A DNA stretch of 64,000 nt from NCBI GenBank assembly GCA_902525735.1, contig CABZIF010000001.1:1-64000 (forward strand), written 5' to 3'. Source of the DNA: an uncultured SAR86 cluster bacterium. GTDB lineage: Bacteria; Pseudomonadota; Gammaproteobacteria; Magnimaribacterales; AG-339-G14. The notes below the pieces were generated by a model that worked only from the letters and a program-made list of their open reading frames with translations, was not told the DNA's origin and did no database searches. The position numbers were made by a program, and so were the translations under genes. This document shows positions 54,049-63,520 of this stretch, piece after piece (positions within the stretch are counted from its first letter, which is position 1; every line of letters begins with the position of its first letter).

Positions 54049-55467
54049 ATGCTTAGGAGAAGCTTAAACTTAATATTTTTTTTAATTTCGTCAACAGCCT
54101 TCTCTTTTTCTGGGATAGATTCAAAAGACTTACCTAATTTTTCATCTTTAGCGGAGTATACTTCGCCGGCTGTTGTAAACGTCAGTGTAGTAAAAACAAT
54201 TCCTTCAAGGAATGGCATGAATGGTTCTAGATCTCCTTTTCCTCCAGGAAGCCCATTTGAAGATTTCTTTAATTTTCCTTTTGAAGAAAGAAACCCGCCT
54301 GAAAGAAAAATTCAATCTGGTGGATCAGGATTTATTATTTCCTCTGATGGTTATGTGCTTACTAATCATCACGTAATTGAAGACGCTTCTGAAATAACAA
54401 TCAGTTTGAATGATAGAAGAGAGTTCAAGGCCAAACTAATAGGGAGCGACAAAAAAGCAGATGTTGCAGTGCTTAAAATTGATTCAGAAAAAGATTTACC
54501 TTTTTTAATTTTAGGAAATTCAGATGAAGTTAAAGTTGGAGATTGGGTTGTTGCTATTGGTTCACCATACCGATTAAATTTTTCCGTAACAGCTGGAATA
54601 GTAAGTGCAAAAACGAGAAGTGTTCCCGGTCGAGAAACATCATATATTCCTTTTATTCAATCCGATGTTGCTATTAATCCCGGTAATTCAGGAGGTCCTC
54701 TCTTTAATATGAATGGTGATGTCGTCGGAATAAACGCAATGATTTATTCTGGTTCTGGCGGTTACATGGGAATTTCTTTTACTATCCCGATGAACTATGC
54801 AAAAGAAATAGTTGATCAAATCATAGAAACAGGAGTTGTTGCTAGAGGCTGGTTAGGAGTTAGTGTTCAAGAAATTACCAAAGATTTAGCTGATTCTTTC
54901 CAATTAGGCACACCCAGAGGAGCTTTGATTGGCAGCGTAATTAAAGATAGCCCCGCAGAGAAAGCAGGCTTTAAGAATGGTGATGTGATTTTAGAATTCG
55001 ACGGAAAGAAAATAGTATATTCAGGCGATTTACCTTTAATTGTTGGAAGAATAAAACCAGATGCAAAGGTCCAAGCTTTAATATTTAGGGATAAAAAAGA
55101 AAAAATTATTTCTGTGAAAGTCGGACAATTAGAGGAAATTGATCCGAATCAACCGATAATTGCAGAGAAATCTAAAAAAAGAAATAAATTAGAAATAGTT
55201 GTTAGCTCGATAGATGAAATTTCTTCTGAAGATCAAGAGAGGTTTAACATCACTAATGGAGTGCTTGTTAAAGAAGTTTACCCAGGGCCTGCTCAGGAAG
55301 CAGGGATTCAGGTTGGAGACATAATAACTTCCATCGCACAGAAAGAAATTAAAAGCTTAAATGATTATAGAAAAATAGTTAGTTTTCTTAAAAATGGTTC
55401 GAGCGTTCCAGTAAGAATTATTAGAAATGGAAACGGTACTTTTCTGACGCTAAAAATCCAAAAATAA
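54049..55467 (+). CDS. periplasmic serine protease DegP/MucD family
   Basis: A 472-residue HtrA protease. A signal peptide spans about residues 1-20. The catalytic triad is His in [12 protein letters not shown], Asp in [10 protein letters not shown] and Ser in [10 protein letters not shown]. Two PDZ domains follow (about 270-355 and 385-470). It degrades misfolded envelope proteins. The position after rpoE-rseA matches mucD of pseudomonads, so it is probably part of the sigma-E operon; degP and mucD cannot be separated by sequence. Confidence 0.95.
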   Translation: MLRRSLNLIFFLISSTAFSFSGIDSKDLPNFSSLAEYTSPAVVNVSVVKTIPSRNGMNGSRSPFPPGSPFEDFFNFPFEERNPPERKIQSGGSGFIISSDGYVLTNHHVIEDASEITISLNDRREFKAKLIGSDKKADVAVLKIDSEKDLPFLILGNSDEVKVGDWVVAIGSPYRLNFSVTAGIVSAKTRSVPGRETSYIPFIQSDVAINPGNSGGPLFNMNGDVVGINAMIYSGSGGYMGISFTIPMNYAKEIVDQIIETGVVARGWLGVSVQEITKDLADSFQLGTPRGALIGSVIKDSPAEKAGFKNGDVILEFDGKKIVYSGDLPLIVGRIKPDAKVQALIFRDKKEKIISVKVGQLEEIDPNQPIIAEKSKKRNKLEIVVSSIDEISSEDQERFNITNGVLVKEVYPGPAQEAGIQVGDIITSIAQKEIKSLNDYRKIVSFLKNGSSVPVRIIRNGNGTFLTLKIQK

Positions 55468-55481
55468 GACATAATCGCCTC

Positions 55482-57281
55482 ATGCCAAAGCATGAAAGAA
55501 AGGAGTCCACTAGAAATTTTTCAATAATTGCTCATATTGATCATGGGAAATCTACTTTAGCTGATCGTTTGATTGAATTTTGTGGAGGTTTGAGCAATAG
55601 AGAAATGCAGGCGCAAGTTCTTGACTCTCTCGATATTGAGAGAGAAAGGGGAATTACTATTAAAGCTCAATCTGTTGCATTAAGGTTCGAGACAAGCGAA
55701 GAGATCATAAATTTTAATCTAATTGATACGCCAGGACATGTTGATTTTGCATACGAAGTTTCAAGATCTTTGGCAGCCTGTGAAGCAGCAATTTTGTTAG
55801 TTGATGCTTCTCAAGGCGTGGAGGCTCAAACACTTTCAACTTGTTATAACGCAATTGATCAGGGATTAAGTATTTTGCCGGTGTTAAATAAAGTTGACCT
55901 ACCTCAGGCTGATCCAGAAAGAGTTAAAACTGAAATAGAAGAAATAATTGGGATAGACGCTTCAAAAGCACCAGTGATAAGCGCAAAAAACGGAGATGGT
56001 ATAGAGGAATTGCTTAATATCTTAGTTTCTTTCATACCTCAACCTGAAGGAAACATAGATGATAAGTTAGAAGCCTTAATAATTGATTCTTGGTTTGATC
56101 AATACTTGGGAGTAGTCTCCCTGGTAAGAGTTGTAAATGGAATTTTGGTCGCTGGAGAAAAAATTAAACTTAGTTCTAATAAAAACGTTCACATAGCAGA
56201 AAAAATAGGTGTCTTTACTCCCAAAAGATTAGAAAAAAAAGAATTAAAAGCAGGAGAGGTTGGTTTTATTTGTGCAGGAGTAAGGGATATAAGAGGGGCG
56301 CCAGTTGGTGACACCATTACTCATCCCGATCATGAAAAAGCACTTCCTGGATTTAAACCGGTTAAACCTCAGGTATACGCAGCTTTATATCCTCTTGATT
56401 CCTCTGAGTTTGAATTATTTAGAGAGTCTCTAGAAAGATTGTCTTTAAATGATGCAGCTTTAACTTTTCAACCAGAACAATCGCAAGCATTAGGCTCGGG
56501 CTTTAGGTGCGGATTCTTGGGTACATTACACATGGAAATTGTAATAGAAAGGCTTCAGGGAGAACATGGAATAGAGCTTTTAGCAACAGCCCCAACAGTT
56601 ATCTACGAAATAGAAGACACCTTAGGAAATCTTATTGAAGTAGAAAATCCTAGCAAATATCCAGATCAAAGTAACGTAAACGAAGTTAGAGAGCCTATCG
56701 CAAGAGCAACAATTCTCGTTCCAGAAAAATATATTGGTAATGTAATTTCACTTTGCATCGAAAGAAGAGGAGTCCAAAAATCGTTAAGATATGTTGGAGG
56801 ACAGATTGAACTTATTTATGAAATGCCCATGAATGAAATAGTTTTAGATTTTTTTGACAAATTAAAGTCATCTAGTAAAGGTTACGCTTCATTGGACTAT
56901 GATTTCCTAAGGTTTGAACCAAGTGATATTACAAAAATAGATATTTTACTGAATGGCGAAAAAGTCGACGCGCTTAATTTTATGGTGCACAAATCAAAAG
57001 CAGATTATAAAGCTAGAGAAATCGTTAAATCGTTAAGAGAAGTTATTCCAAGACAAATGTACGATGTCGCAATTCAAGGCGCAATTGGGAGTAAAATTTT
57101 AGCTAGAGAAACTGTTAAAGCATATAGAAAAGATGTAACTGCCAAATTGTATGGAGGAGATGTAACTCGAAAGAAAAAACTTTTAGAAAAACAAAAAAAA
57201 GGAAAGAAAAAAATGAGACAAATTGGAAAAGTTGAAGTTCCACAAGAAGCCTTTTTATCAGTTCTGCGAGTAACTAAATGA
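55482..57281 (+). CDS. lepA: elongation factor 4 (LepA)
   Basis: A 599-residue translational GTPase of the standard LepA length. G motifs are [26 protein letters not shown] and NKVDLP. The LepA-specific C-terminal domain is present ([15 protein letters not shown]-like segment and [14 protein letters not shown]). It acts on stalled or misassembled ribosomes. It overlaps lepB by 4 nt. Confidence 0.97.
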   Translation: MPKHERKESTRNFSIIAHIDHGKSTLADRLIEFCGGLSNREMQAQVLDSLDIERERGITIKAQSVALRFETSEEIINFNLIDTPGHVDFAYEVSRSLAACEAAILLVDASQGVEAQTLSTCYNAIDQGLSILPVLNKVDLPQADPERVKTEIEEIIGIDASKAPVISAKNGDGIEELLNILVSFIPQPEGNIDDKLEALIIDSWFDQYLGVVSLVRVVNGILVAGEKIKLSSNKNVHIAEKIGVFTPKRLEKKELKAGEVGFICAGVRDIRGAPVGDTITHPDHEKALPGFKPVKPQVYAALYPLDSSEFELFRESLERLSLNDAALTFQPEQSQALGSGFRCGFLGTLHMEIVIERLQGEHGIELLATAPTVIYEIEDTLGNLIEVENPSKYPDQSNVNEVREPIARATILVPEKYIGNVISLCIERRGVQKSLRYVGGQIELIYEMPMNEIVLDFFDKLKSSSKGYASLDYDFLRFEPSDITKIDILLNGEKVDALNFMVHKSKADYKAREIVKSLREVIPRQMYDVAIQGAIGSKILARETVKAYRKDVTAKLYGGDVTRKKKLLEKQKKGKKKMRQIGKVEVPQEAFLSVLRVTK

Positions 57282-58252
57282 ATTTTGAATTGTTGCTAAT
57301 TATTTCAATTCTTATTCTATCTGGGCTTTTTTTTGGTTGGGTTTATTCCGAGACAAAACTAGAAGGAAAATTTAATAAGATCATTAATTGGATATCTTTT
57401 CCTTTTCCGCTTTTAGCTCTTTATGCAATTTTCAAATTAAATTTAGATTTTGGCTACGTTTTAGTATCTATAACTGCTTTGGCCTTTTTAGTTTGGGTAA
57501 CAAGTGCTTTTTTTAATCTTCATAGTTTAAAAAAAGAAGGAAGGTCTTTTTTTACTATCCTTTTTTTTATTACGATCTTTAGATCATTTATATTTGAGCC
57601 TTTTCAAATTCCTTCTGAATCTATGTTGCCGCAGTTAGAAATTGGAGATTTTTTGGTAGTGAATAAATATAGCTATGGCTTGAAAAATCCTATTGGCAAC
57701 AAAACATTATTTAATATTGGTTCTCCTCAAAGAGGCGATGTGATCGTTTTTACCCCCAAACATACAGTTTGTTCTTCTAATTTAAAAAGCGCTTATCCCG
57801 ATAGTCTTGATTTATTATCAAATCAACAGAGATTCAATTGGCAAAGATATTATGAAAGTTGTACTGAGCTGGGAGTTAAATACATTAAAAGAGTAGTTGG
57901 ACTGCCTGGAGACGAGGTTGTTTATCAGAACAAAAACTTTTTTATAAATGGCATGCCATTGAAAAAGAAATTTATGAACCAAGAATCAAATGAATTTATT
58001 TTTAAAGAGACACAAGCTTCTAAAGATTATTTAGTTCGACAAACTGACAAGAATAGAAATTTAAATAATTCATGGAAAGTTCCTGAAGGACATTACTTTG
58101 TTTCAGGAGATAATAGAGATAACAGTCTTGATAGCAGAAGTTGGGGATTTGTTTCAGAAGAAGATGTTTCAGGAAAAGCTAGCTTCATTTGGATGCATTG
58201 GGAATGCTTAGGCTGTCTTCCAAAATTTTCTAGAAATAAATTCATAAAATGA
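57278..58252 (+). CDS. lepB: signal peptidase I
   Basis: A 324-residue inner-membrane protease with two N-terminal membrane spans (about residues 4-20 and 38-75) and a periplasmic catalytic domain. The catalytic Ser is in [20 protein letters not shown], the general-base Lys in [13 protein letters not shown], and box E is [16 protein letters not shown]. It cleaves Sec signal peptides. It is coupled by ATGA overlaps to lepA and rnc. Confidence 0.96.
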   Translation: MNFELLLIISILILSGLFFGWVYSETKLEGKFNKIINWISFPFPLLALYAIFKLNLDFGYVLVSITALAFLVWVTSAFFNLHSLKKEGRSFFTILFFITIFRSFIFEPFQIPSESMLPQLEIGDFLVVNKYSYGLKNPIGNKTLFNIGSPQRGDVIVFTPKHTVCSSNLKSAYPDSLDLLSNQQRFNWQRYYESCTELGVKYIKRVVGLPGDEVVYQNKNFFINGMPLKKKFMNQESNEFIFKETQASKDYLVRQTDKNRNLNNSWKVPEGHYFVSGDNRDNSLDSRSWGFVSEEDVSGKASFIWMHWECLGCLPKFSRNKFIK

Positions 58253-58914
58253 CAAACAATTTAAATAGTCTTGAAAAGACATTAAATTATTCTTTTAAAA
58301 ATCAAAGTTATTTAACAAAAGCTCTCACACATAGTAGTAAGTCAAAAGATAATAATGAAAGACTTGAATTTTTGGGGGATGCGGTAATTAACCTTGCTGT
58401 TTCTGAACATTTAATTAAAAACTTTTCTGATTTAGATGAAGGCTCTTTATCTATATTAAGAGCGAAACTTGTAAGCAGAGATACGTTATCAAGATTAGCA
58501 TCCAACATAGAATTAGAAAGCTATCTAATTACGGGAAAATCTCTTTCAAACCAGGAAAATAAAAAAATCTCTATTTTTGGAAATGCTTTTGAAGCAATAA
58601 TTGGGGCAATTTATCTTGACGAAAACTTCGATAAAGCTGCAACTGTAGTAATGTACTTTCTGAAAGAAGAAATTAGAACCTTAACATTAAATCAAATTAA
58701 AGATAAAAAAACTCTTCTTCAAGAAGAGCTACAACAAAGAAAAATTAATCTCCCAGTTTATCAATTGAAAAACACAAGCAAGGGAATGTTTAAAGTTTTT
58801 TGTGAAGTGAAAGAGCTTAATCTTTTCAGTGAGGCAAACGGAAAAAATAAAAAAGACGCTGAACAAAAAGCCGCTGCAATTTTATTAGAAAAAATAATTA
58901 ATTCTCATGAGTAA
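58249..58914 (+). CDS. rnc: ribonuclease III
   Basis: A 221-residue dsRNA endonuclease. The catalytic signature NERLEFLGDAVINLAVSEHL is at about residues 37-56, with the second acidic pair in FGNAFEAIIGAIYLDENF. A C-terminal dsRNA-binding domain (about 150-220) follows. It processes rRNA precursors and some mRNAs. It overlaps lepB by 4 nt and era by 8 nt. Confidence 0.96.
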   Translation: MTNNLNSLEKTLNYSFKNQSYLTKALTHSSKSKDNNERLEFLGDAVINLAVSEHLIKNFSDLDEGSLSILRAKLVSRDTLSRLASNIELESYLITGKSLSNQENKKISIFGNAFEAIIGAIYLDENFDKAATVVMYFLKEEIRTLTLNQIKDKKTLLQEELQQRKINLPVYQLKNTSKGMFKVFCEVKELNLFSEANGKNKKDAEQKAAAILLEKIINSHE

Positions 58915-59803
58915 TAAAAAATTTGGCTTTGTATCTATCAGTGGAAGAACAAACGTTGGCAAGTCCACATTGATTAATTCTTTAATTGAAAAAAAAATTG
59001 CCATTACTTCGAGGAAGCCACAAACAACCAGGAATAGAATTTTAGGAATTTCAACGAGTCAACAATCTCAAATCGTATATCTAGATACGCCGGGTTTTCA
59101 TTCGGGTTATAAAAGAGCTCTCAACAAATACATGAATAAGTTAGCAAGACATTGTTACGAAGAGGTAGATTTAGTTGTTTTTGTCGTAGATAGATCAAAG
59201 TGGCTTAAAGAAGAAAAAGATATCTTGAATAATCTTATGCATCTAAATAAACCTGTTATCCTCGCGATTAATAAAATGGATCGATTAGAAAAAAAAGAAG
59301 AGTTGCTTCCATTAATAGACGAAATACAACAAAAATTTAATTTTCTGTCGGTAATTCCTATTTCTGCTTTACGTAAAAATAATCTAGAAACATTAACTAA
59401 TGAAATAGAAAAAGCTCTTCCAGAAGGACCTTTTCATTTTCCAGAGGATTCAGTAACAGAATTCCCGGAAAATTTTTTTATATCAGAAATCATAAGAGAA
59501 AAGGCTATCAACCGACTAGGTGATGAATTACCCTATAGATTGAACGTATCAATAGATAAAGTCGACAGAAAAAAGGGATTGATTACCATTTATGCAAATA
59601 TAGTTGTTGAAAGCTCAAGCCAGAAAGGCATTATCCTCGGCAAAGGAGGATCTATGATTAAAGCTATAGGTACTTCTGCAAGAAAGGATTTAGAAGCTGA
59701 GTTAAAAAGGAAAATAAATCTTCAGTTATTTGTAAAAGTAAGTAAAAAATGGACTAATAATATTAATACGATGAATAAATTTGGTTATGGAGACAATTTT
59801 TGA
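58907..59803 (+). CDS. era: GTPase Era
   Basis: A 298-residue GTPase needed for 30S assembly. G1 is SGRTNVGKSTLINSLIEKK, G3 DTPGFHSG, G4 NKMDRL. The C-terminal KH domain includes GIILGKGGSMIKAIGTSARK. It overlaps rnc by 8 nt and recO by 4 nt. Confidence 0.97.
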   Translation: MSNKKFGFVSISGRTNVGKSTLINSLIEKKIAITSRKPQTTRNRILGISTSQQSQIVYLDTPGFHSGYKRALNKYMNKLARHCYEEVDLVVFVVDRSKWLKEEKDILNNLMHLNKPVILAINKMDRLEKKEELLPLIDEIQQKFNFLSVIPISALRKNNLETLTNEIEKALPEGPFHFPEDSVTEFPENFFISEIIREKAINRLGDELPYRLNVSIDKVDRKKGLITIYANIVVESSSQKGIILGKGGSMIKAIGTSARKDLEAELKRKINLQLFVKVSKKWTNNINTMNKFGYGDNF

Positions 59804-60486
59804 AATCAAATTATAAGGAATCAGACGCTTTCTTATTGCACGCAACTAAATTCAAAGAGACTAGTTTATTGTGCGTCTTCTTTTCAAAAGAATTTGGAAA
59901 GGTATCTGCTGTCGCAAAAGGCGCAAGATCAAAAAAAAGCAAATTCCAAGCATTAACTGTTCCGGGCGCTATTTTTAAAATAGCCTTTTCTGGCAAGAAT
60001 GAACTAAAAACTCTTACAAGTTGCGAATCTTTAGAAACTCTAGACATAAAAAGAAATAATTTTAAGATTTACCTTTATTTAAATGAAATAATTTTAAAAT
60101 TATTAGAATCTTACGAACCAATGCCTGAAGTTTATGAAAATATCTTGCAGATTTTTAAATTTCTTGATGAGAATGACAAATATTCGGTTGAACTTAAGTT
60201 AAGACACTTTGAATATAACTTGATAAGCGAACTTGGATACGGATTTAATCTAGACCAAGATATTGAAGGGGAAAATATTGATAGCAAATCATATTATTCT
60301 TTTAATCCTCAATCAGGCTTTATAAAAGGTAAAATGGGGCAAAAAATTTTAGGATTACATTTAATCAATTTTCTCAATAATAACTTTTCTGATACGGAAA
60401 CTAGATTTTCTTTAAAAATGATAATGAGAGCAGCCATCGAAAATGTTCTTGAAAAACCAATTTCTTCAAGAGAGGTTTTTAAATGA
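59800..60486 (+). CDS. recO: DNA repair protein RecO
   Basis: A 228-residue protein with an N-terminal OB fold (SDAFLLHATKFKETSLLCVF, GARSKKSKFQAL) and a helical C-terminal domain (ELKLRHFEYNLISELGYGF). RecO loads RecA on SSB-coated DNA. The start is TTG, overlapping the era stop as TTGA; no ATG lies near the conserved N-terminus. No zinc cysteines are seen, as in E. coli RecO. Confidence 0.92.
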   Translation: MKSNYKESDAFLLHATKFKETSLLCVFFSKEFGKVSAVAKGARSKKSKFQALTVPGAIFKIAFSGKNELKTLTSCESLETLDIKRNNFKIYLYLNEIILKLLESYEPMPEVYENILQIFKFLDENDKYSVELKLRHFEYNLISELGYGFNLDQDIEGENIDSKSYYSFNPQSGFIKGKMGQKILGLHLINFLNNNFSDTETRFSLKMIMRAAIENVLEKPISSREVFK

Positions 60487-62471
60487 AAAAATTTTTAATT
60501 TTTTTGAGCATTTTGTTTATAAATAGCTGCACTAAAGAATACGATCAAATTATAGATTTTTCCTTAAATAAAGAAGTTGCGGATATTCCTTTGAATCAGG
60601 ACAGAAATCTGTATTTTGGAGATTTGCATGTGCACACCAAATACTCTTTTGATGCTTATCTCCTAGGTACCAACGTCACACCAGACATGAGTTATAGATT
60701 TGCAAAAGGGGAAACTATTTCCAATGGAGTTAGAGATATGACTTTAGCTGAACCCTTGGATTTTTACGCGGTAACTGATCACGCCATTCTTTTGGGCATG
60801 GCAAATCTATGGGCTGATCCAACTTCAGATGTTGGAAGACATCCAAAGGCCAAGCCTTATCACAATCTAAACAGACCAGAAAATTTAAGTCCCGAATCAG
60901 CATTTAACAGATTTTTGTTATTTAACGATATTCGAGGAGATTCAGGGGGATTTCCCCGAGAACGAGGAAGTATTTTAGATATTATGAGAGCTTTTTTCGC
61001 TCAAAATTTTATTTTTGCTTCCGCTGCTTATGATCATGAAGAGCATTTATCTGCTTGGAAAAAAATTATGGAGGCAGCTGAGGAGCATAATGATCCAGGA
61101 AAATTTACTACTTTCAATGCTTACGAGTGGACAGTTAGAAACCAAGAGCCAGAAAGTGCTTCTTATCATCGAAATGTAATCTTTAAATCTTCAAAGGCGC
61201 CGAAAAGACCTTTCTCTTCTTTTGATTCAAATAATCCAGAAGAACTTTGGAACTGGATGGATGGACTTCGATCAGATGGTTTAGATAGCTTGGCCATTCC
61301 ACATAATCCAAATGGTTCAAATGGCCAAGTTTTTAAAAAATATAAATTTGATGGGAATCCAATAGATAAAGATTATTCCATTCAAAGAATGAGAAACGAG
61401 CCAATAGTTGAAATTACTCAAATTAAAGGAACTTCTGAAACTCATCCACGATTATCCCCAAATGATAAATGGGCAAATTTTGAAATCGTAAATTCTAGAA
61501 AAGGCAAACGAACAGCTTATTCAGAGCCAGATGGAAGTTACGTTAGGCAAGGTTTGCAAAAAGGACTAGCATTAAACCATGAGGAAAGAGGTAATCCTTT
61601 TAAAATTGGATTTATTGGATCTACGGACACACACAACGGCGCTTATATCTTTGACGAATCTGACAATGTTGGAACTGCAGCTATTCTTACATCACCTGAA
61701 GTAAGAGGATCAATTCCTATTTCAAATGAAACACTAACTGAAGATATAAAAAACTCAGATTTTATCGCAGTAGATGATCAAGGTTTTTATAGCGGTGGTG
61801 AAACAATTTCTAATTCTGTTGGGGGACTTGCAGCGGTTTGGGCAAAAGCAAATACTAGAGATTCTATTTTTGAAGCTTTATCCAATAAAGAGACTTATGC
61901 CACCTCAGGAACAAGAATAAGATTAAGATTTTTTGCCGGTGAAAATTTAATTAATCTTGATTTTAACGATGAAGAATTTATTTCAAAAATTTATGAAAAC
62001 GGTGTTTCTATGGGGAGTGATCTAATTTTATCAGGAGTAAAAAAACCTTCTTTTATTATTTGGGCTCAGAGAGATAAAAATAGTGCACCATTACAAAGGA
62101 TTCAAATCATAAAGGGTTTTTATAGCGAACAAGACAGAGAAACCAAAGAGTATTTAATAGACGTAGTTTGTTCTGATGGATTAAAGCCAGACCCTATGTC
62201 TAAATTATGTGAATCGAACAATGCAACAGTTAGTACTGACACTTGTGAGTTTTCTGAAGATAAAGGTGCAAGCGAGCTTAAAACAGTTTGGGTTGACGAA
62301 GAATACGACCCAAAAATTGAAACTTTTTACTATGTAAGAGTTTTAGAAAATCCAACTTGCAGGTGGTCAACATGGGATGCCATAAAAAATAATTATGAGC
62401 CAAGGCAGGGAATTGATGAAATAATACAAGAGAGAGCTTGGTCTTCACCAATCTGGGTGAACTCAAACTGA
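60483..62471 (+). CDS. DUF3604 domain protein, probable lipoprotein
   Basis: A 662-residue protein. The N-terminus MKKFLIFLSILFINSCTKEY is an export signal with a likely lipobox Cys at residue 16. The body is the DUF3604 family: FGDLHVHTKYSFDAYLLG (metal-type HxH), VTDHAILLG, AYEWTVRNQEPESASYHRNV, GSTDTHNGA and ALSNKETYATSGTRIRLRFF. The PHP-like histidine pattern suggests a metal-dependent hydrolase, but no substrate is known. It overlaps recO by 4 nt and occupies the slot between recO and acpS, where pdxJ usually lies. Confidence 0.88.
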   Translation: MKKFLIFLSILFINSCTKEYDQIIDFSLNKEVADIPLNQDRNLYFGDLHVHTKYSFDAYLLGTNVTPDMSYRFAKGETISNGVRDMTLAEPLDFYAVTDHAILLGMANLWADPTSDVGRHPKAKPYHNLNRPENLSPESAFNRFLLFNDIRGDSGGFPRERGSILDIMRAFFAQNFIFASAAYDHEEHLSAWKKIMEAAEEHNDPGKFTTFNAYEWTVRNQEPESASYHRNVIFKSSKAPKRPFSSFDSNNPEELWNWMDGLRSDGLDSLAIPHNPNGSNGQVFKKYKFDGNPIDKDYSIQRMRNEPIVEITQIKGTSETHPRLSPNDKWANFEIVNSRKGKRTAYSEPDGSYVRQGLQKGLALNHEERGNPFKIGFIGSTDTHNGAYIFDESDNVGTAAILTSPEVRGSIPISNETLTEDIKNSDFIAVDDQGFYSGGETISNSVGGLAAVWAKANTRDSIFEALSNKETYATSGTRIRLRFFAGENLINLDFNDEEFISKIYENGVSMGSDLILSGVKKPSFIIWAQRDKNSAPLQRIQIIKGFYSEQDRETKEYLIDVVCSDGLKPDPMSKLCESNNATVSTDTCEFSEDKGASELKTVWVDEEYDPKIETFYYVRVLENPTCRWSTWDAIKNNYEPRQGIDEIIQERAWSSPIWVNSN

Positions 62472-62473
62472 TT

Positions 62474-62857
62474 ATGAAAATAAATTCTGGAATCGATTTA
62501 GTAGAAGTTGAACGTCTAAGGAAAGCTTATAAAAACTTTGGCTCGAGATTTTTAACAAGGATTTATGATCCTCTTGAAATTGAACAATTTAATAAAAAAT
62601 CGTACAGAGCTAAACCAAACTTTCTTGCTAAGAATTTCGCAGCAAAAGAAGCTGTGTCAAAGGTTCTTGGAGTTGGTTTTAGTCAAGGGGTAAGACCTAA
62701 AGATATTGTAGTTCTTAGAAGATATGGGCCCCCAAAAGTTGAACTAAAAGGCAAAGCAAAAGAACTTGCCAATAAAAAAGGCATTGATACTATTTCTTTA
62801 AGCTTAAGTGATACTGACAATTTAGCAGTTGCAGTTGCACAGGCGATAATTAGTTAG
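62474..62857 (+). CDS. acpS: holo-[acyl-carrier-protein] synthase
   Basis: A 127-residue phosphopantetheinyl transferase that activates ACP. The Mg-binding Asp is in SGIDLVEVERL and the Glu and Lys in KNFAAKEAVSKVLGVGF; LSLSDTDNLAVAVAQA ends the protein. I start at ATG 62474, 2 nt after the DUF3604 stop, rather than at an upstream in-frame start, because AcpS homologues begin just before GIDLVE. Confidence 0.95.
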   Translation: MKINSGIDLVEVERLRKAYKNFGSRFLTRIYDPLEIEQFNKKSYRAKPNFLAKNFAAKEAVSKVLGVGFSQGVRPKDIVVLRRYGPPKVELKGKAKELANKKGIDTISLSLSDTDNLAVAVAQAIIS

Positions 62858-62868
62858 GAAATAAAATT

Positions 62869-63516
62869 ATGAAAATAATCCTTTTAGGTCCTCCGGGAGC
62901 AGGTAAGGGCACTCAAGCAGAAATCATATGTAAAAACTTTTCTATTCCCCATATATCTACTGGGGATATGTTGAGAGAGGCCATAGCTAACGAAACGGCT
63001 ACTGGAAAACTAGCAAAGGAAATTATGGATGCTGGAAACCTTGTTTCAGATGATGTAATCATTAGTTTAGTCAAAGACAGAATAAAAGAAGAAGACTGCA
63101 AAAATGGTTTCCTTTTCGACGGCTTTCCAAGAACTATTCCGCAAGCTGATGCTCTGGAAAATCAGGAAATATTTGTTAATGTCGTTTTAGAGCTTACATT
63201 AAAAGATGAGCTGATTATAAACAGAATGTCTGGAAGAAGAGTCCATCAACCCTCTGGCAGAAGTTATCACCTTGAATTTAACCCTCCAGAAAAAGATGGA
63301 TTGGACGATGTCACGGGTGAGCCACTGATACAAAGAGATGACGATAAACCTGAGACGGTAAAAAATAGATTAGATGTTTATTGGGAACAAACCAACCCTT
63401 TGATTGTTTATTATCGATCGAAATCCGTTCAAACGGATTTAAAATACATTGAGATAGATGGTTCTAAGACTATGGAGAAAGTAAGCCTTCAAATACATGC
63501 TGCATTAGAGGATTGA
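62869..63516 (+). CDS. adk: adenylate kinase
   Basis: A 215-residue kinase equilibrating ATP, AMP and ADP. P-loop GPPGAGKGTQ is at about residues 7-16, with ISTGDMLREAI, FDGFPRTIPQADAL, the LID domain GRRVHQPSGRSYHLEFNPP without zinc cysteines, and RLDVYWEQTNPLI. The length equals that of E. coli Adk (214). Confidence 0.98.
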   Translation: MKIILLGPPGAGKGTQAEIICKNFSIPHISTGDMLREAIANETATGKLAKEIMDAGNLVSDDVIISLVKDRIKEEDCKNGFLFDGFPRTIPQADALENQEIFVNVVLELTLKDELIINRMSGRRVHQPSGRSYHLEFNPPEKDGLDDVTGEPLIQRDDDKPETVKNRLDVYWEQTNPLIVYYRSKSVQTDLKYIEIDGSKTMEKVSLQIHAALED

Positions 63517-63520
63517 ATTT

